Positions 21,575 through 30,113 of a stretch of DNA of 34,684 nucleotides are shown here, in pieces (position 1 is the first letter of the stretch; each line of letters starts with the position of its first letter). The DNA lies in the IMG/VR virus record IMGVR_UViG_3300020450_000054, positions 1 through 34,684 of that record. One strand, given 5' to 3'. A program made the position numbers and the translations under genes. The stretch is from a virus. Below the pieces are notes generated by a model. That model was not told the origin of the DNA, did not search any database, and saw only the letters and a list, made by a program, of their open reading frames with translations.

Positions 21575-21850
21575 ATGTGGGAATTCAAGGTAAGATGTGA
21601 GTACAAATACGTAGATACTCAAGGAATATGCCTCGTCTATAATATAAATGGTATGGATTTTACCTTCGATTATATTACAGACGAAGAAAAAGAAGATCAA
21701 TTAGTAGTTGCTGTAGCACTATCTGAACCTTCTGTTACCCTAGAAACGATTACTAAAAATAGCGAATACTTAATGGATGAAGAACTTCATCCACTATTAT
21801 TTCCTGTAAATATCGACAAGTACTCAATTCTACCCGAAGAAGTTTACTAA
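21575..21850 (+). CDS. Small hypothetical protein (91 aa)
   Basis: A 91-residue acidic protein (MWEFKVRCEYKYVDTQGICL, then YNINGMDFTFDYITDEEKED). The first half is beta-strand rich, and the second half has an acidic helix and a Pro-containing end (HPLLFPVNIDKYSILPEEVY). No membrane segment and no known motif. Six bases separate it from the previous ORF and seven from the next one, so it belongs to a run of small genes with shared transcription. Function unknown. Confidence 0.65.
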   Translation: MWEFKVRCEYKYVDTQGICLVYNINGMDFTFDYITDEEKEDQLVVAVALSEPSVTLETITKNSEYLMDEELHPLLFPVNIDKYSILPEEVY

Positions 21851-21857
21851 ACAATTT

Positions 21858-22016
21858 ATGACAAGATTAGACGGTTATGATTATGACCTATTAATAGGTG
21901 CTGTTGAATACACATCAATAAGATTAAATCACGATAAAGATTTCTTAAATGACATGGAATTACTATTGGACAAATTAAAGAAATCACGTCCATTATTACC
22001 AGAAAGATTTACATGA
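21858..22016 (+). CDS. Small hypothetical protein (52 aa)
   Basis: A 52-residue ORF, MTRLDGYDYDLLIGAVEYTS, continuing IRLNHDKDFLNDMELLLDKL to PLLPERFT. It is predicted to be helical and amphipathic. It follows the 91-residue gene after seven bases and overlaps the next ORF by ATGA, the pattern seen for real genes across the window. No family recognised. Confidence 0.55.
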   Translation: MTRLDGYDYDLLIGAVEYTSIRLNHDKDFLNDMELLLDKLKKSRPLLPERFT

Positions 22017-22126
22017 AAAGTGACACATTATTAAGAATTTACCTTGCTGTAAAAACTAAAAAAAGAATTGTAAAATTTAATTACCCTCCTGTTCGCAAAA
22101 GTTACAACATTAATACTTATGGGTAA
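22013..22126 (+). CDS. Small basic hypothetical peptide (37 aa)
   Basis: A 37-residue ORF (MKSDTLLRIYLAVKTKKRIV, then KFNYPPVRKSYNINTYG), strongly basic, starting in an ATGA overlap with the previous ORF. The size makes chance possible, but the ATGA junction and continuous frame support it. No function suggested by sequence. Confidence 0.4.
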   Translation: MKSDTLLRIYLAVKTKKRIVKFNYPPVRKSYNINTYG

Positions 22127-22174
22127 CTAGGCATAAATTTTTGTTAAAGAACCTTAATTTTGATCCTATAAAAA

Positions 22175-22182
22175 TCTAAATA
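22175..22182 (+). promoter_or_regulatory. Late-promoter-like TCTAAATA
   Basis: Matches seven of eight positions of TATAAATA in a 124-base gap. A start near 22189 would give a leader of about 60 bases for the gene at 22251, which has a very strong ribosome site. Confidence 0.45.
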
Positions 22183-22250
22183 ATAGTAGAATTAAGGAAA
22201 ACAAGATGCATTAAATCTCGTATATTATGCTGTATTTAAGGAGGAAAACT

Positions 22251-22415
22251 ATGCATAACATAATGTCACGGAATCAATTAGCAAATTGGAATCATTTTGA
22301 GACAAACACTGATAGTAAAACTAGGAACGAATCAATGAATGATTACTATAACTGTTTGATAACGTGTGAAAGTGAAGGTCAAAGTACACGAATGTGCAAA
22401 GAAATGCTAAAGTAA
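22251..22415 (+). CDS. Small Cys-containing conserved-type protein (54 aa)
   Basis: A 54-residue polar protein with a near-perfect ribosome site, AAGGAGG, seven bases before its ATG, the strongest in this region. The start at 22251 is therefore preferred over an in-frame ATG at 22227. The C-terminal half has NCLITCESEGQSTRMCKEML, a C35-x3-C39-x9-C49 arrangement that could bind a metal or form a disulfide. No known domain is recognised. A late-type promoter lies about 70 bases upstream and a strong terminator starts five bases after the stop, so it looks like a separately and highly expressed single gene. Confidence 0.7.
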   Translation: MHNIMSRNQLANWNHFETNTDSKTRNESMNDYYNCLITCESEGQSTRMCKEMLK

Positions 22416-22420
22416 AATCA

Positions 22421-22445
22421 AGGGGGTTGTCAAACCCCCTTTTTT
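22421..22445 (+). terminator. Rho-independent terminator
   Basis: Perfect 8-bp stem AGGGGGTT/AACCCCCT (22421-22428 with 22433-22440), four-base loop GTCA and a run of six T residues. It ends the small Cys-protein unit. Its loop contains part of the -35 box of the next promoter. Confidence 0.92.
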
Positions 22446-22455
22446 GTTGTATAAT
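22427..22455 (+). promoter_or_regulatory. Sigma70 promoter overlapping the terminator, TTGTCA-N17-TATAAT
   Basis: TTGTCA (22427-22432, five of six) lies in the terminator hairpin, followed by a 17-base spacer and a perfect TATAAT (22450-22455). Transcription would begin about seven bases later, near 22462, the A of the methyltransferase start codon, predicting a leaderless message. Confidence 0.6.
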
Positions 22456-22461
22456 AAATTT

Positions 22462-23559
22462 ATGAAAGATTTAGTTCTATTTGGTGATTGTAGGAAAACT
22501 TTACCTGCATTTATAGATGAAGCAAGGATGTGTGTAACTTCACCTCCTTACTATGGTTTACGTGATTATGGTACAGCAACATGGATAGGGGGAGACCCTA
22601 ATTGTAATCATAGAAGAGATACTAAAGTTATACCTGAGAACTGTATTACTGGTCATAAAAACCATGATAAGATGTCAGGAGTTGGAGATGCAATATATAA
22701 AACAACATGTCCTAAATGTGGTGCAGTCAGACAAGACAATCAAATTGGATTGGAGCAAACACCAGAGGAATATGTTGAGGAAATGGTTAAAGTATTCAGA
22801 TTAGTAAGAGATAATCTTACTGATGATGGCACATTATGGTTAAACATAGGAGATAGTTATTATAACTATCGTAGTGATGGTAATTATCCAAAACAAACAG
22901 TATCTAAAACTAGACAGGATTTACCACAAAGTACACCAGTAAGGGGTAATAAACTACAAGGATTAAAAAGTAAGGATCTTATTGGAATTCCTTGGATGTT
23001 AGCATTTGCATTACGTGCAGATGGGTGGTATCTACGTCAGGACATTATATGGCACAAACCAAATCCAATGCCAGAGAGTGTTAAAGATAGATGCACAAAA
23101 GCACACGAATACTTATTTTTGTTTAGCAAGAATAAAAATTACTACTACAACAATGAAGCAATCAAAGAACCTGCAAAAGATTGGGGAACAAGAGACAGAA
23201 CCAATGGAAAGTACCACAATGAAGGAACGGGACTTTCACCACATACAGGACTTACTAAAAGTTATCCAACAAAGAATAAACGTTCTGTCTGGTCGGTAAC
23301 AGTCAAACCATATAAAGAAGCACACTTTGCTACATTTCCACCTGACTTGATTGAACCATGTATATTAGCAGGTTCTGAAAAGGGAGATATAATTCTTGAT
23401 CCATTTATGGGATCTGGAACCACTGCTATGGTGGCAAAGAAACATGGTAGACATTACATAGGTTGTGAATTAAATGAAAATTATAAAGATCTAATACATA
23501 ATAGAGTTCCAGATCCAGAAATTGAAAAACAAACAGGATTAGCAGACCTTTTCATATAA
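22462..23559 (+). CDS. Site-specific DNA methyltransferase (beta-class, SPPY) with zinc insertion
   Basis: A 365-residue S-adenosylmethionine-dependent DNA methyltransferase. The catalytic motif IV VTSPPYYGLRDYG (about residues 25-37) comes before the SAM-binding motif I DPFMGSGTTAM, which is the beta-class order. SPPY is common in N4-cytosine enzymes, though N6-adenine cannot be excluded. Between them lies a probable zinc-binding insertion, CNH...CPKCG, and the block DDGTLWLNIGDSYYNY. The target site cannot be read from sequence; a role in resisting host restriction is inferred. Start 22462 is preferred over 22444, which lies in the terminator T run. No ribosome site is present, consistent with the leaderless prediction. 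Confidence 0.9.
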   Translation: MKDLVLFGDCRKTLPAFIDEARMCVTSPPYYGLRDYGTATWIGGDPNCNHRRDTKVIPENCITGHKNHDKMSGVGDAIYKTTCPKCGAVRQDNQIGLEQTPEEYVEEMVKVFRLVRDNLTDDGTLWLNIGDSYYNYRSDGNYPKQTVSKTRQDLPQSTPVRGNKLQGLKSKDLIGIPWMLAFALRADGWYLRQDIIWHKPNPMPESVKDRCTKAHEYLFLFSKNKNYYYNNEAIKEPAKDWGTRDRTNGKYHNEGTGLSPHTGLTKSYPTKNKRSVWSVTVKPYKEAHFATFPPDLIEPCILAGSEKGDIILDPFMGSGTTAMVAKKHGRHYIGCELNENYKDLIHNRVPDPEIEKQTGLADLFI

Positions 23560-23568
23560 TTTTTGTGT

Positions 23569-23576
23569 TATAAATA
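23569..23576 (+). promoter_or_regulatory. T4-type late promoter TATAAATA
   Basis: Exact TATAAATA ten bases after the methyltransferase stop and 42 bases before the giant structural gene, which is preceded by the ribosome-site-like AGGA. Confidence 0.75.
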
Positions 23577-23617
23577 CTTTCAAGGAATATAATCACGTGT
23601 CATAATAGGATTACTCG

Positions 23618-26600
23618 ATGGCATTAACACGCTTACAAAATATTATATCGTCCGTAGAAGGAAGGATTCTCTATGTAAATCCAGATGACTTTGACGCTAC
23701 AGATGCAATTGATAATAAAGGAAATTCACCAATAAGACCGTTTAAGTCCATTGCAAGAGCAGTTCTTGAAGTGGCAAGGTATTCTTATGTCAGTGCTGGT
23801 AACGCTGATGATAAGTTTGATCAATTTACTATACTTCTATATCCTGGCGATCATATTGTAGATAATAGACCTGGTACTGATGCATATGCAATTAATGCAG
23901 GTAATTATGTTGCAGGTGTTGGAACGTTCACAGATACACCACAACCAGGTAATTATGGTTGGAATGCAGCAACAAAGCAATATGATGAACTATACAAGAT
24001 AACAAATGCCCCTAGAGGTGGATTAATCATACCTAGAGGTACTTCTATAATTGGTTTAGATTTAAGAAAGACAAAAATAAGACCAAAATATGTTCCTTCT
24101 GGTGGTACAAATACTGCACCTACTGAAGTAACACTTAACTATACTGCAGATCCAAATAATCTTAGTCAAATTACAATAGATCAGGTTGCTATAGGTGGAA
24201 CTCCTACAGATATTAATGATCTTATATTAGAATCGGCATTTGAAAAAGGTGTATTAGGACCTAAGTTTTTCACTCCAACAGGTGCTGCATATACTGCATC
24301 TACTGGTGATTTAGTTCTTGATTTAGGTAATGGGCATGGATTAACTGTTAATGATTTTATAAAAATAAACACCAATTCATTGACATATGAATGTTCAATG
24401 GATGGTAATAGTCAAAGAAAAACATATCCACGTCCATCTGATCCATATGCTAACACACAAATACCTGTTGATTCAATCACAAATAGTACTATTACAGTTA
24501 ATGTAGGTCCATCACCAAACATTCAACATAATGTAACTAATGCCACATATAGTGCTACGACTGGTATTATGCAAGTTAATATCGGTTCTGGTCATGGTAT
24601 TTCTACTGGTGAAACTGTTAAGATTGCAGATAATTCAATGAGATTTACCTGTGATATGGATAATACAAATGATGTAAAAACATATCCAAGAAATTTAATT
24701 AAAACTTTTACTGCAAGTGATGCCTCTTATGATCCAAATACAGGTATAGTAACTATAACTGTCAATAACCATGGTATGGATGATGGGTCATGGGTTAAGA
24801 TTGCTGATAATTCATTGACATTCAGTTGTGGATTTGGTGGTGCTACAGGTGCTGCTGCTGAGAAATCATATCCACGTTCAACTGACCCAATTAGTGGGCA
24901 TTGGATACCAGTTTCTAATACTACAACAAATACTTTTGATATTCAAAGTTTACATGATATTCCATCTACAAACTTAGATCCACATTCATTCGTATCTGCT
25001 GTAGCAGACGGTATAACACATAAAGTAGACAGATCATTTGATTCTCCAGTAGAAGTTGTTGGTGCTGATGATAATGCAGGTACAATTGATTTACAAGTTG
25101 GTAAATCACCTATAGTTAATTGGGATGTTACTGACGCTGATTTTAGTCATACTAATGGTGATTTAGAACTTACTATTGGTGCTCATGATTTTGCAATTGG
25201 TCAACATATAAAACTGGCAGATAATTCATTATCATTTGAATGTACATTAAATCCTGGTGTAGCTAAAACATATCCTCGTGCTTCTGGAGAGGGTGCTAAT
25301 GCAGGTACTCCTGATTATGCTTATCAGAAATCTTTAGAAATTACTGCAGTTACTGCAACTACTATTACTGTCAATGCCACTGGTGGTGGTCCTATTAGTC
25401 AAGGTGGTGCTCACACATATGTCGGTGGTACAGCATCTAACGCTGTGATTGCAGGTGGTAATTATAATCATGTATGGCAAGTTGGATATACAGCAACTAA
25501 CGCTATTACAAGTGGTGGTGATTATGTACATACTTTCATTTCTGCTCTTAATGATTCAGTTGTAGCAGAAACAGGAATTGTTGTTATTGAACCAGGTACA
25601 AAGATCAGTAGTATTGATACTCAACTAGGTTCTTCAACTATTAAAGTTAATCTATCTAAACCTCATGCTTATACATCTGCAAATGGTTATTCAACTAATA
25701 CTTCTGAAACAGGTAAGATAGTTAAAATACCTTATGAGGATGATAACTCTCGTGCTGCATTGTTTAGAATTACTGGTGGTTGTTACTTCTGGCAATTTAC
25801 TATGTTGGACGGTGATCCCGTTGGTATCTACAATACAAGTACAGTAGAACCACAATCATCTTGGCCAGGTTTAGTAAGTCCAGTAAGATCACATACTAAA
25901 CTTACTATCTTTGAATTTGCATCACAGCATGACCTGTTCCATTTTTATAGAAAAGTTGCTGATTCAATTACTTTAATAAACGCTGAGAAGATTGAACCTA
26001 AGATACAAGAGAACAGAATTGTTGGTGCTCTTGGAGATCAAGTTAATATTCTATCTGTATCAAGAAATTCAAATATTGTTACTGTTACATTAGAAGAAGA
26101 ATTAAATCTTACTGCAAATAACTTTGTGGTAATTGCTGGTGATATTACTGGAAATGCAGGCATTAACCCATATTATGTTGGAGAAAAAGAAGTAAGTTCT
26201 GTAATAACTAAAACACAATTTACATTCCAATTAACACCATCAGATGAAGGTGGTTTAAATTCACTAGAAGTAGACCAAGATGTTAACACTGCTAACTGGC
26301 AAGTTACATATACACCTACTGGATCTACTGCACAGGTAGAGATTGATACTGTTGAATCTGCTTCACCATACATCTTTAATATATCACTACGTTCTACTTA
26401 TGGTACATGTGGTATGCATGCTGATGGATCACGTGCATCTGGATTTAAATCTATGGTGGTTGCACAGTATACAGGTATATCACTACAAAAAGATGATGGT
26501 GCATTCTTAAAATATAGTGAAGGTAGTGGTGTCTATTCTAATGATGGTACAACTGCATACCATACAGATATTAATGCAGTATATAATCCGTTACAAAGAA

Positions 26601-29600
26601 GTTATCATGTAAAGGCATCTAATCGTGCTGTTATACAGGCGGTATCAGTATTTGCTGTTGGTTTTGCTGATCACTTTATTGCTGAAGATGGTGGTGACAT
26701 GTCTGTTACCAACTCTAACTCTAACTTCGGTTCAAACGCTATGCGTTCTATCGGATTTAGTGATGTAGCATTTAATAAAGATGCTTTAGGTGAAATAACA
26801 CACATAATTCCCCCTAGAAATATTGAGTCAACTGATACTAATTTCTACTGGGAATCTATTGATACACAAGCAACAACAAACTCTAGAATATACTTAACTG
26901 GAAGAACAGATCCTGCAACAATCACTGCAGGCGGTAGTAAATTTAAAAATATTCCAGGCGTTAACATTCAGCAAACTGTAGGTGGTGTTACATGGGAATT
27001 AGGACAAACTAATGGCGTTATTACAAGTATAATAAGTTATAGTGGATTAGGAACATCTAATTTACAACCAGGCGATGTAATTACTATTGATGCCCCTAGT
27101 CAATATCAGGATTCTAGTTCACCTGGTTTACCATGTACATTGACTGTTGGTGGATCATTAACCACAAAAGCAGGTAAATTTACTGTTGGTGGTAGAACAA
27201 AAAATAAAGATGGAAGTACAGTAAAAGATAAGATATATGTTCCATTATATGTAAGTGGTTCATCATCAACATCTGAACAATTTGCAGAGATTGATCCTAA
27301 CAATTCACCACAAGGGAATATATTTGATTATGATGTCTCTACTACACAATGGTATGTAAATGTTTCAGTTGGTTCTAATAGTATATTCAATACAATAAAT
27401 GGTAATCCTAGTAAATATGGTCCTAGTGGTATTCTGTCAACTCCTAGTTCTTACCTTAAGAGAATTGTAGATGAAAGAGTTGATAATGATAAGATATACA
27501 GATTACGTTATGTAACTAAGAGAGATCAAAGCACAGGTATATTACCATCATTCCCACAAACAGGTTATGTACTACAAGTTAAGAAAGGAAGTGGAATACC
27601 TGGTATAGGTGATAGATTTACTGATGGTGCTAACTTACTATTACTTAATAAGAGATTCCTTGCATGGGAAACTGTTGCAAGATATAAGGCAGCAAACCCA
27701 ACATACACTGTACCTGATGTAAACGGTGATGGTGGTGATTGGAATTGTCAAGATGATATTATCAGTATTGTAGATGCTGTAGCGTATAACTTACGATACG
27801 GTGGTAATACTGAAGTATATGATGCTGCAAATCTTTATAATAATCTAATAGCTGGACAATACTTAGGATCAAGAGATGTCATCGTTGATATGATTGACAC
27901 ATATCTAAGACCTCTTATGCAGAGTGTGATTTATAACACAGCAGTATCAGGTGCTATATTAAATAGAAATCCAGCAAATACAGCAAACATATATTTTGAT
28001 CAAGTTACTATAAACAATCCTGCAAATCTTAACTATACTCAAGGTACTTGTGCTAACGTAAGAAACTCTTCTTATACATTATTGAATATTATCACAACTG
28101 CATTAGGAACTGATGCAACGCCAGGTAATTTAGGTGGTGTTACTAGAACTCCTCCTTCTCAAACTTATACTAGAAGATCTGGATTTAGTTTTGATGATGT
28201 ATATTATGTCTTTGATGTTGAAGAAATTACACCATATGCATTTGATGGAACTAATGAAACACCAGGTGTTTACTACTTAACTATTGTTAAAGGTTCTATA
28301 GGTGTTGATACATCTGTTTTACCAGGTAATACATTTAAGTTTAGTCAAAACACTGACACATTAATACCTAAAATAGATATTGATAATCCTGTTAGTGATC
28401 CTATTATAGCAAGAAGTAGTGCTGATCCAGTATTGATAGGTGCTGTTAAAACTTCTACAGGATATAATGCTGCTACAACTGATCCTGCAGATTCATCATT
28501 CAGTATTACTAAAGAAGCAATATCATGTTACTTCTATGAATACTTTAATAATGAATTAGAATGGACATGGGCAGGTGAAAACACTATTAATAGTGAGGTA
28601 ACACATACTGTTAACAATAATAATCCTGATGGTACACATAGTGAAACAGTTGTTACTATTCAATCTGGAGATGGTGATGGAGAGATTAGAAAGATTGATA
28701 TCAATCCAACTAGAAGTGGTGACTCCTATGCAATAGAACTTAGAAGACCATCTACCATACGTTCTGGTAACCATACATTTGAGTATGTTGGTTTTGGTCC
28801 AGGTAACTATTCAACTGCATTCCCAATTAAACAAACCAAGATTCTTTCTCCTGATGAGCAAAAATATGCTCAATCACTTAAGGAACAAGGTGGTATTGCA
28901 TTCTACTCAGGTCTTAATAGTAATGGTGACTTGTATATTGGTAACACAGTTATTAATGCTGTTACTGGTAAGACAACAGAAAATGAAATTACAGAACTTA
29001 AAGAACTTACTATTACTGATAACTTAAATGTTATTGGTGGTTCTGGTAATATATTAAATACTAACTTCCAAGGACCTGTAACATTCCTCAAGTCAATTAC
29101 TGGTGAGGGAGACAATATATTCTCCAGTATAAGTTTACGAAATGCTGATGGTATAATTAGTAAACTTATTAATAATGATGCCACACCTACAGGTGGTGTT
29201 ACAGGTGACTTCCAATTTAACACTGATCCACAACATGGTGGATACTTCGGATGGTCTAAAGGTGCTGATGGAGTATGGAGAACTTCTGGTTTAACAGAGT
29301 TAGATAAGATCCATTCATATAAAGATGGCACTAATTATTGTTTAAACATTGGATCTGATATAGTAGATCTCAGTAGTGATACAACAATAAACACTAACTA
29401 TGCATTAGATATTACAACCAATCAAAGAATTGGTGGATATCTTGATATCGGAAGTCCCTCTAATAAAGCAACAGCAATAACTTCTAATGTTACAAATAAG
29501 GATACTCAGTTGAGTGTATTCCAAGATTGGAATAATAATACAACTGTATTCAAACCAATAGAAGTTATAATTAATCCTGGTGCATTCACTGGTGCAACTG

Positions 29601-30082
29601 GTTCATCTCTTTTAGATTTAAGAAATGGAACTGATAGCGTCTTTAATGTAGATAAGGATGGTAACGTTGCTATTAAAGAAGGATCTACATATGGTATATC
29701 TGATAATGCATTCTTCTTAAAATTAGAAGTCATTGGATCAGTTCCTTCTGCTAGTGATATATCAGCTAATAAAATATCATTTACAGGAGAAACCAATACA
29801 ATGGTTGATATATTTGAATATACTGGTGCATCACAAGGTAATGCAATTACCAATGTAACTTTTGGTTTTAAAACTACTGTTGCTTTAGATAACTATAAAA
29901 CAAGAGGAAGTTCAACTGGAGGTGCAATGTATTGGAATCAATTCAATGCAAGATCTATATTATTATTTGTTAATGGTGTTCTACAAACACCATATGAAGA
30001 TTATGATTTTGATGGATCTTTGATATACATGTCAAGTTCTAGCACTGGTGATATAATAACAATTCGTGCCTTAGCAAACTAA
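23618..30082 (+). CDS. Giant virion structural protein (tail fibre/baseplate type)
   Basis: A 2154-residue protein, the largest in the window. The N-terminus MALTRLQNIISSVEGRILYV with IRPFKSIARAVLEVARYSYV is typical of large cyanophage structural proteins. Residues about 225-555 hold four repeats of a 46-50 residue module (IADNS...F.C...YPR). The middle has beta-helix-like passages (SYHVKASNRAVIQAVSVFAV), then helical and Tyr-rich parts (WNCQDDIISIVDAVAYNLRY), and the last 300 residues contain fibre-like VTGDFQFNTDPQHGGYFGWS and a C-terminal LLFVNGVLQTPYEDYDFDGS. Host recognition or baseplate periphery is likely but unproven. No catalytic motif was recognised. Confidence 0.85.
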   Translation: MALTRLQNIISSVEGRILYVNPDDFDATDAIDNKGNSPIRPFKSIARAVLEVARYSYVSAGNADDKFDQFTILLYPGDHIVDNRPGTDAYAINAGNYVAGVGTFTDTPQPGNYGWNAATKQYDELYKITNAPRGGLIIPRGTSIIGLDLRKTKIRPKYVPSGGTNTAPTEVTLNYTADPNNLSQITIDQVAIGGTPTDINDLILESAFEKGVLGPKFFTPTGAAYTASTGDLVLDLGNGHGLTVNDFIKINTNSLTYECSMDGNSQRKTYPRPSDPYANTQIPVDSITNSTITVNVGPSPNIQHNVTNATYSATTGIMQVNIGSGHGISTGETVKIADNSMRFTCDMDNTNDVKTYPRNLIKTFTASDASYDPNTGIVTITVNNHGMDDGSWVKIADNSLTFSCGFGGATGAAAEKSYPRSTDPISGHWIPVSNTTTNTFDIQSLHDIPSTNLDPHSFVSAVADGITHKVDRSFDSPVEVVGADDNAGTIDLQVGKSPIVNWDVTDADFSHTNGDLELTIGAHDFAIGQHIKLADNSLSFECTLNPGVAKTYPRASGEGANAGTPDYAYQKSLEITAVTATTITVNATGGGPISQGGAHTYVGGTASNAVIAGGNYNHVWQVGYTATNAITSGGDYVHTFISALNDSVVAETGIVVIEPGTKISSIDTQLGSSTIKVNLSKPHAYTSANGYSTNTSETGKIVKIPYEDDNSRAALFRITGGCYFWQFTMLDGDPVGIYNTSTVEPQSSWPGLVSPVRSHTKLTIFEFASQHDLFHFYRKVADSITLINAEKIEPKIQENRIVGALGDQVNILSVSRNSNIVTVTLEEELNLTANNFVVIAGDITGNAGINPYYVGEKEVSSVITKTQFTFQLTPSDEGGLNSLEVDQDVNTANWQVTYTPTGSTAQVEIDTVESASPYIFNISLRSTYGTCGMHADGSRASGFKSMVVAQYTGISLQKDDGAFLKYSEGSGVYSNDGTTAYHTDINAVYNPLQRSYHVKASNRAVIQAVSVFAVGFADHFIAEDGGDMSVTNSNSNFGSNAMRSIGFSDVAFNKDALGEITHIIPPRNIESTDTNFYWESIDTQATTNSRIYLTGRTDPATITAGGSKFKNIPGVNIQQTVGGVTWELGQTNGVITSIISYSGLGTSNLQPGDVITIDAPSQYQDSSSPGLPCTLTVGGSLTTKAGKFTVGGRTKNKDGSTVKDKIYVPLYVSGSSSTSEQFAEIDPNNSPQGNIFDYDVSTTQWYVNVSVGSNSIFNTINGNPSKYGPSGILSTPSSYLKRIVDERVDNDKIYRLRYVTKRDQSTGILPSFPQTGYVLQVKKGSGIPGIGDRFTDGANLLLLNKRFLAWETVARYKAANPTYTVPDVNGDGGDWNCQDDIISIVDAVAYNLRYGGNTEVYDAANLYNNLIAGQYLGSRDVIVDMIDTYLRPLMQSVIYNTAVSGAILNRNPANTANIYFDQVTINNPANLNYTQGTCANVRNSSYTLLNIITTALGTDATPGNLGGVTRTPPSQTYTRRSGFSFDDVYYVFDVEEITPYAFDGTNETPGVYYLTIVKGSIGVDTSVLPGNTFKFSQNTDTLIPKIDIDNPVSDPIIARSSADPVLIGAVKTSTGYNAATTDPADSSFSITKEAISCYFYEYFNNELEWTWAGENTINSEVTHTVNNNNPDGTHSETVVTIQSGDGDGEIRKIDINPTRSGDSYAIELRRPSTIRSGNHTFEYVGFGPGNYSTAFPIKQTKILSPDEQKYAQSLKEQGGIAFYSGLNSNGDLYIGNTVINAVTGKTTENEITELKELTITDNLNVIGGSGNILNTNFQGPVTFLKSITGEGDNIFSSISLRNADGIISKLINNDATPTGGVTGDFQFNTDPQHGGYFGWSKGADGVWRTSGLTELDKIHSYKDGTNYCLNIGSDIVDLSSDTTINTNYALDITTNQRIGGYLDIGSPSNKATAITSNVTNKDTQLSVFQDWNNNTTVFKPIEVIINPGAFTGATGSSLLDLRNGTDSVFNVDKDGNVAIKEGSTYGISDNAFFLKLEVIGSVPSASDISANKISFTGETNTMVDIFEYTGASQGNAITNVTFGFKTTVALDNYKTRGSSTGGAMYWNQFNARSILLFVNGVLQTPYEDYDFDGSLIYMSSSSTGDIITIRALAN
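24290..25279 (+). repeat. Four degenerate repeats encoding a KIADNS-YPR module
   Basis: Copies at 24290-24433 (48 codons), 24548-24691 (48), 24728-24877 (50) and 25142-25279 (46). The shared pattern is Y/F...TG.(L/M).(L/V).(I/L)G.(G/H), then (I)K(I/L)(A)DNS(L/M).F.C, ending in YPR. The first copy is the most diverged (KINTNSLTYEC). Spacing between copies varies, so this is a duplicated domain rather than a simple tandem array. Confidence 0.8.
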
Positions 30083-30090
30083 TCTAAATA
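30083..30090 (+). promoter_or_regulatory. Late-promoter-like TCTAAATA
   Basis: Seven of eight matches to TATAAATA in the 31-base gap between two structural genes, 23 bases before ATG 30114. The same variant occurs at 22175. Confidence 0.5.
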
Positions 30091-30113
30091 TAGTATAGGA
30101 AACCGTAAAATAA

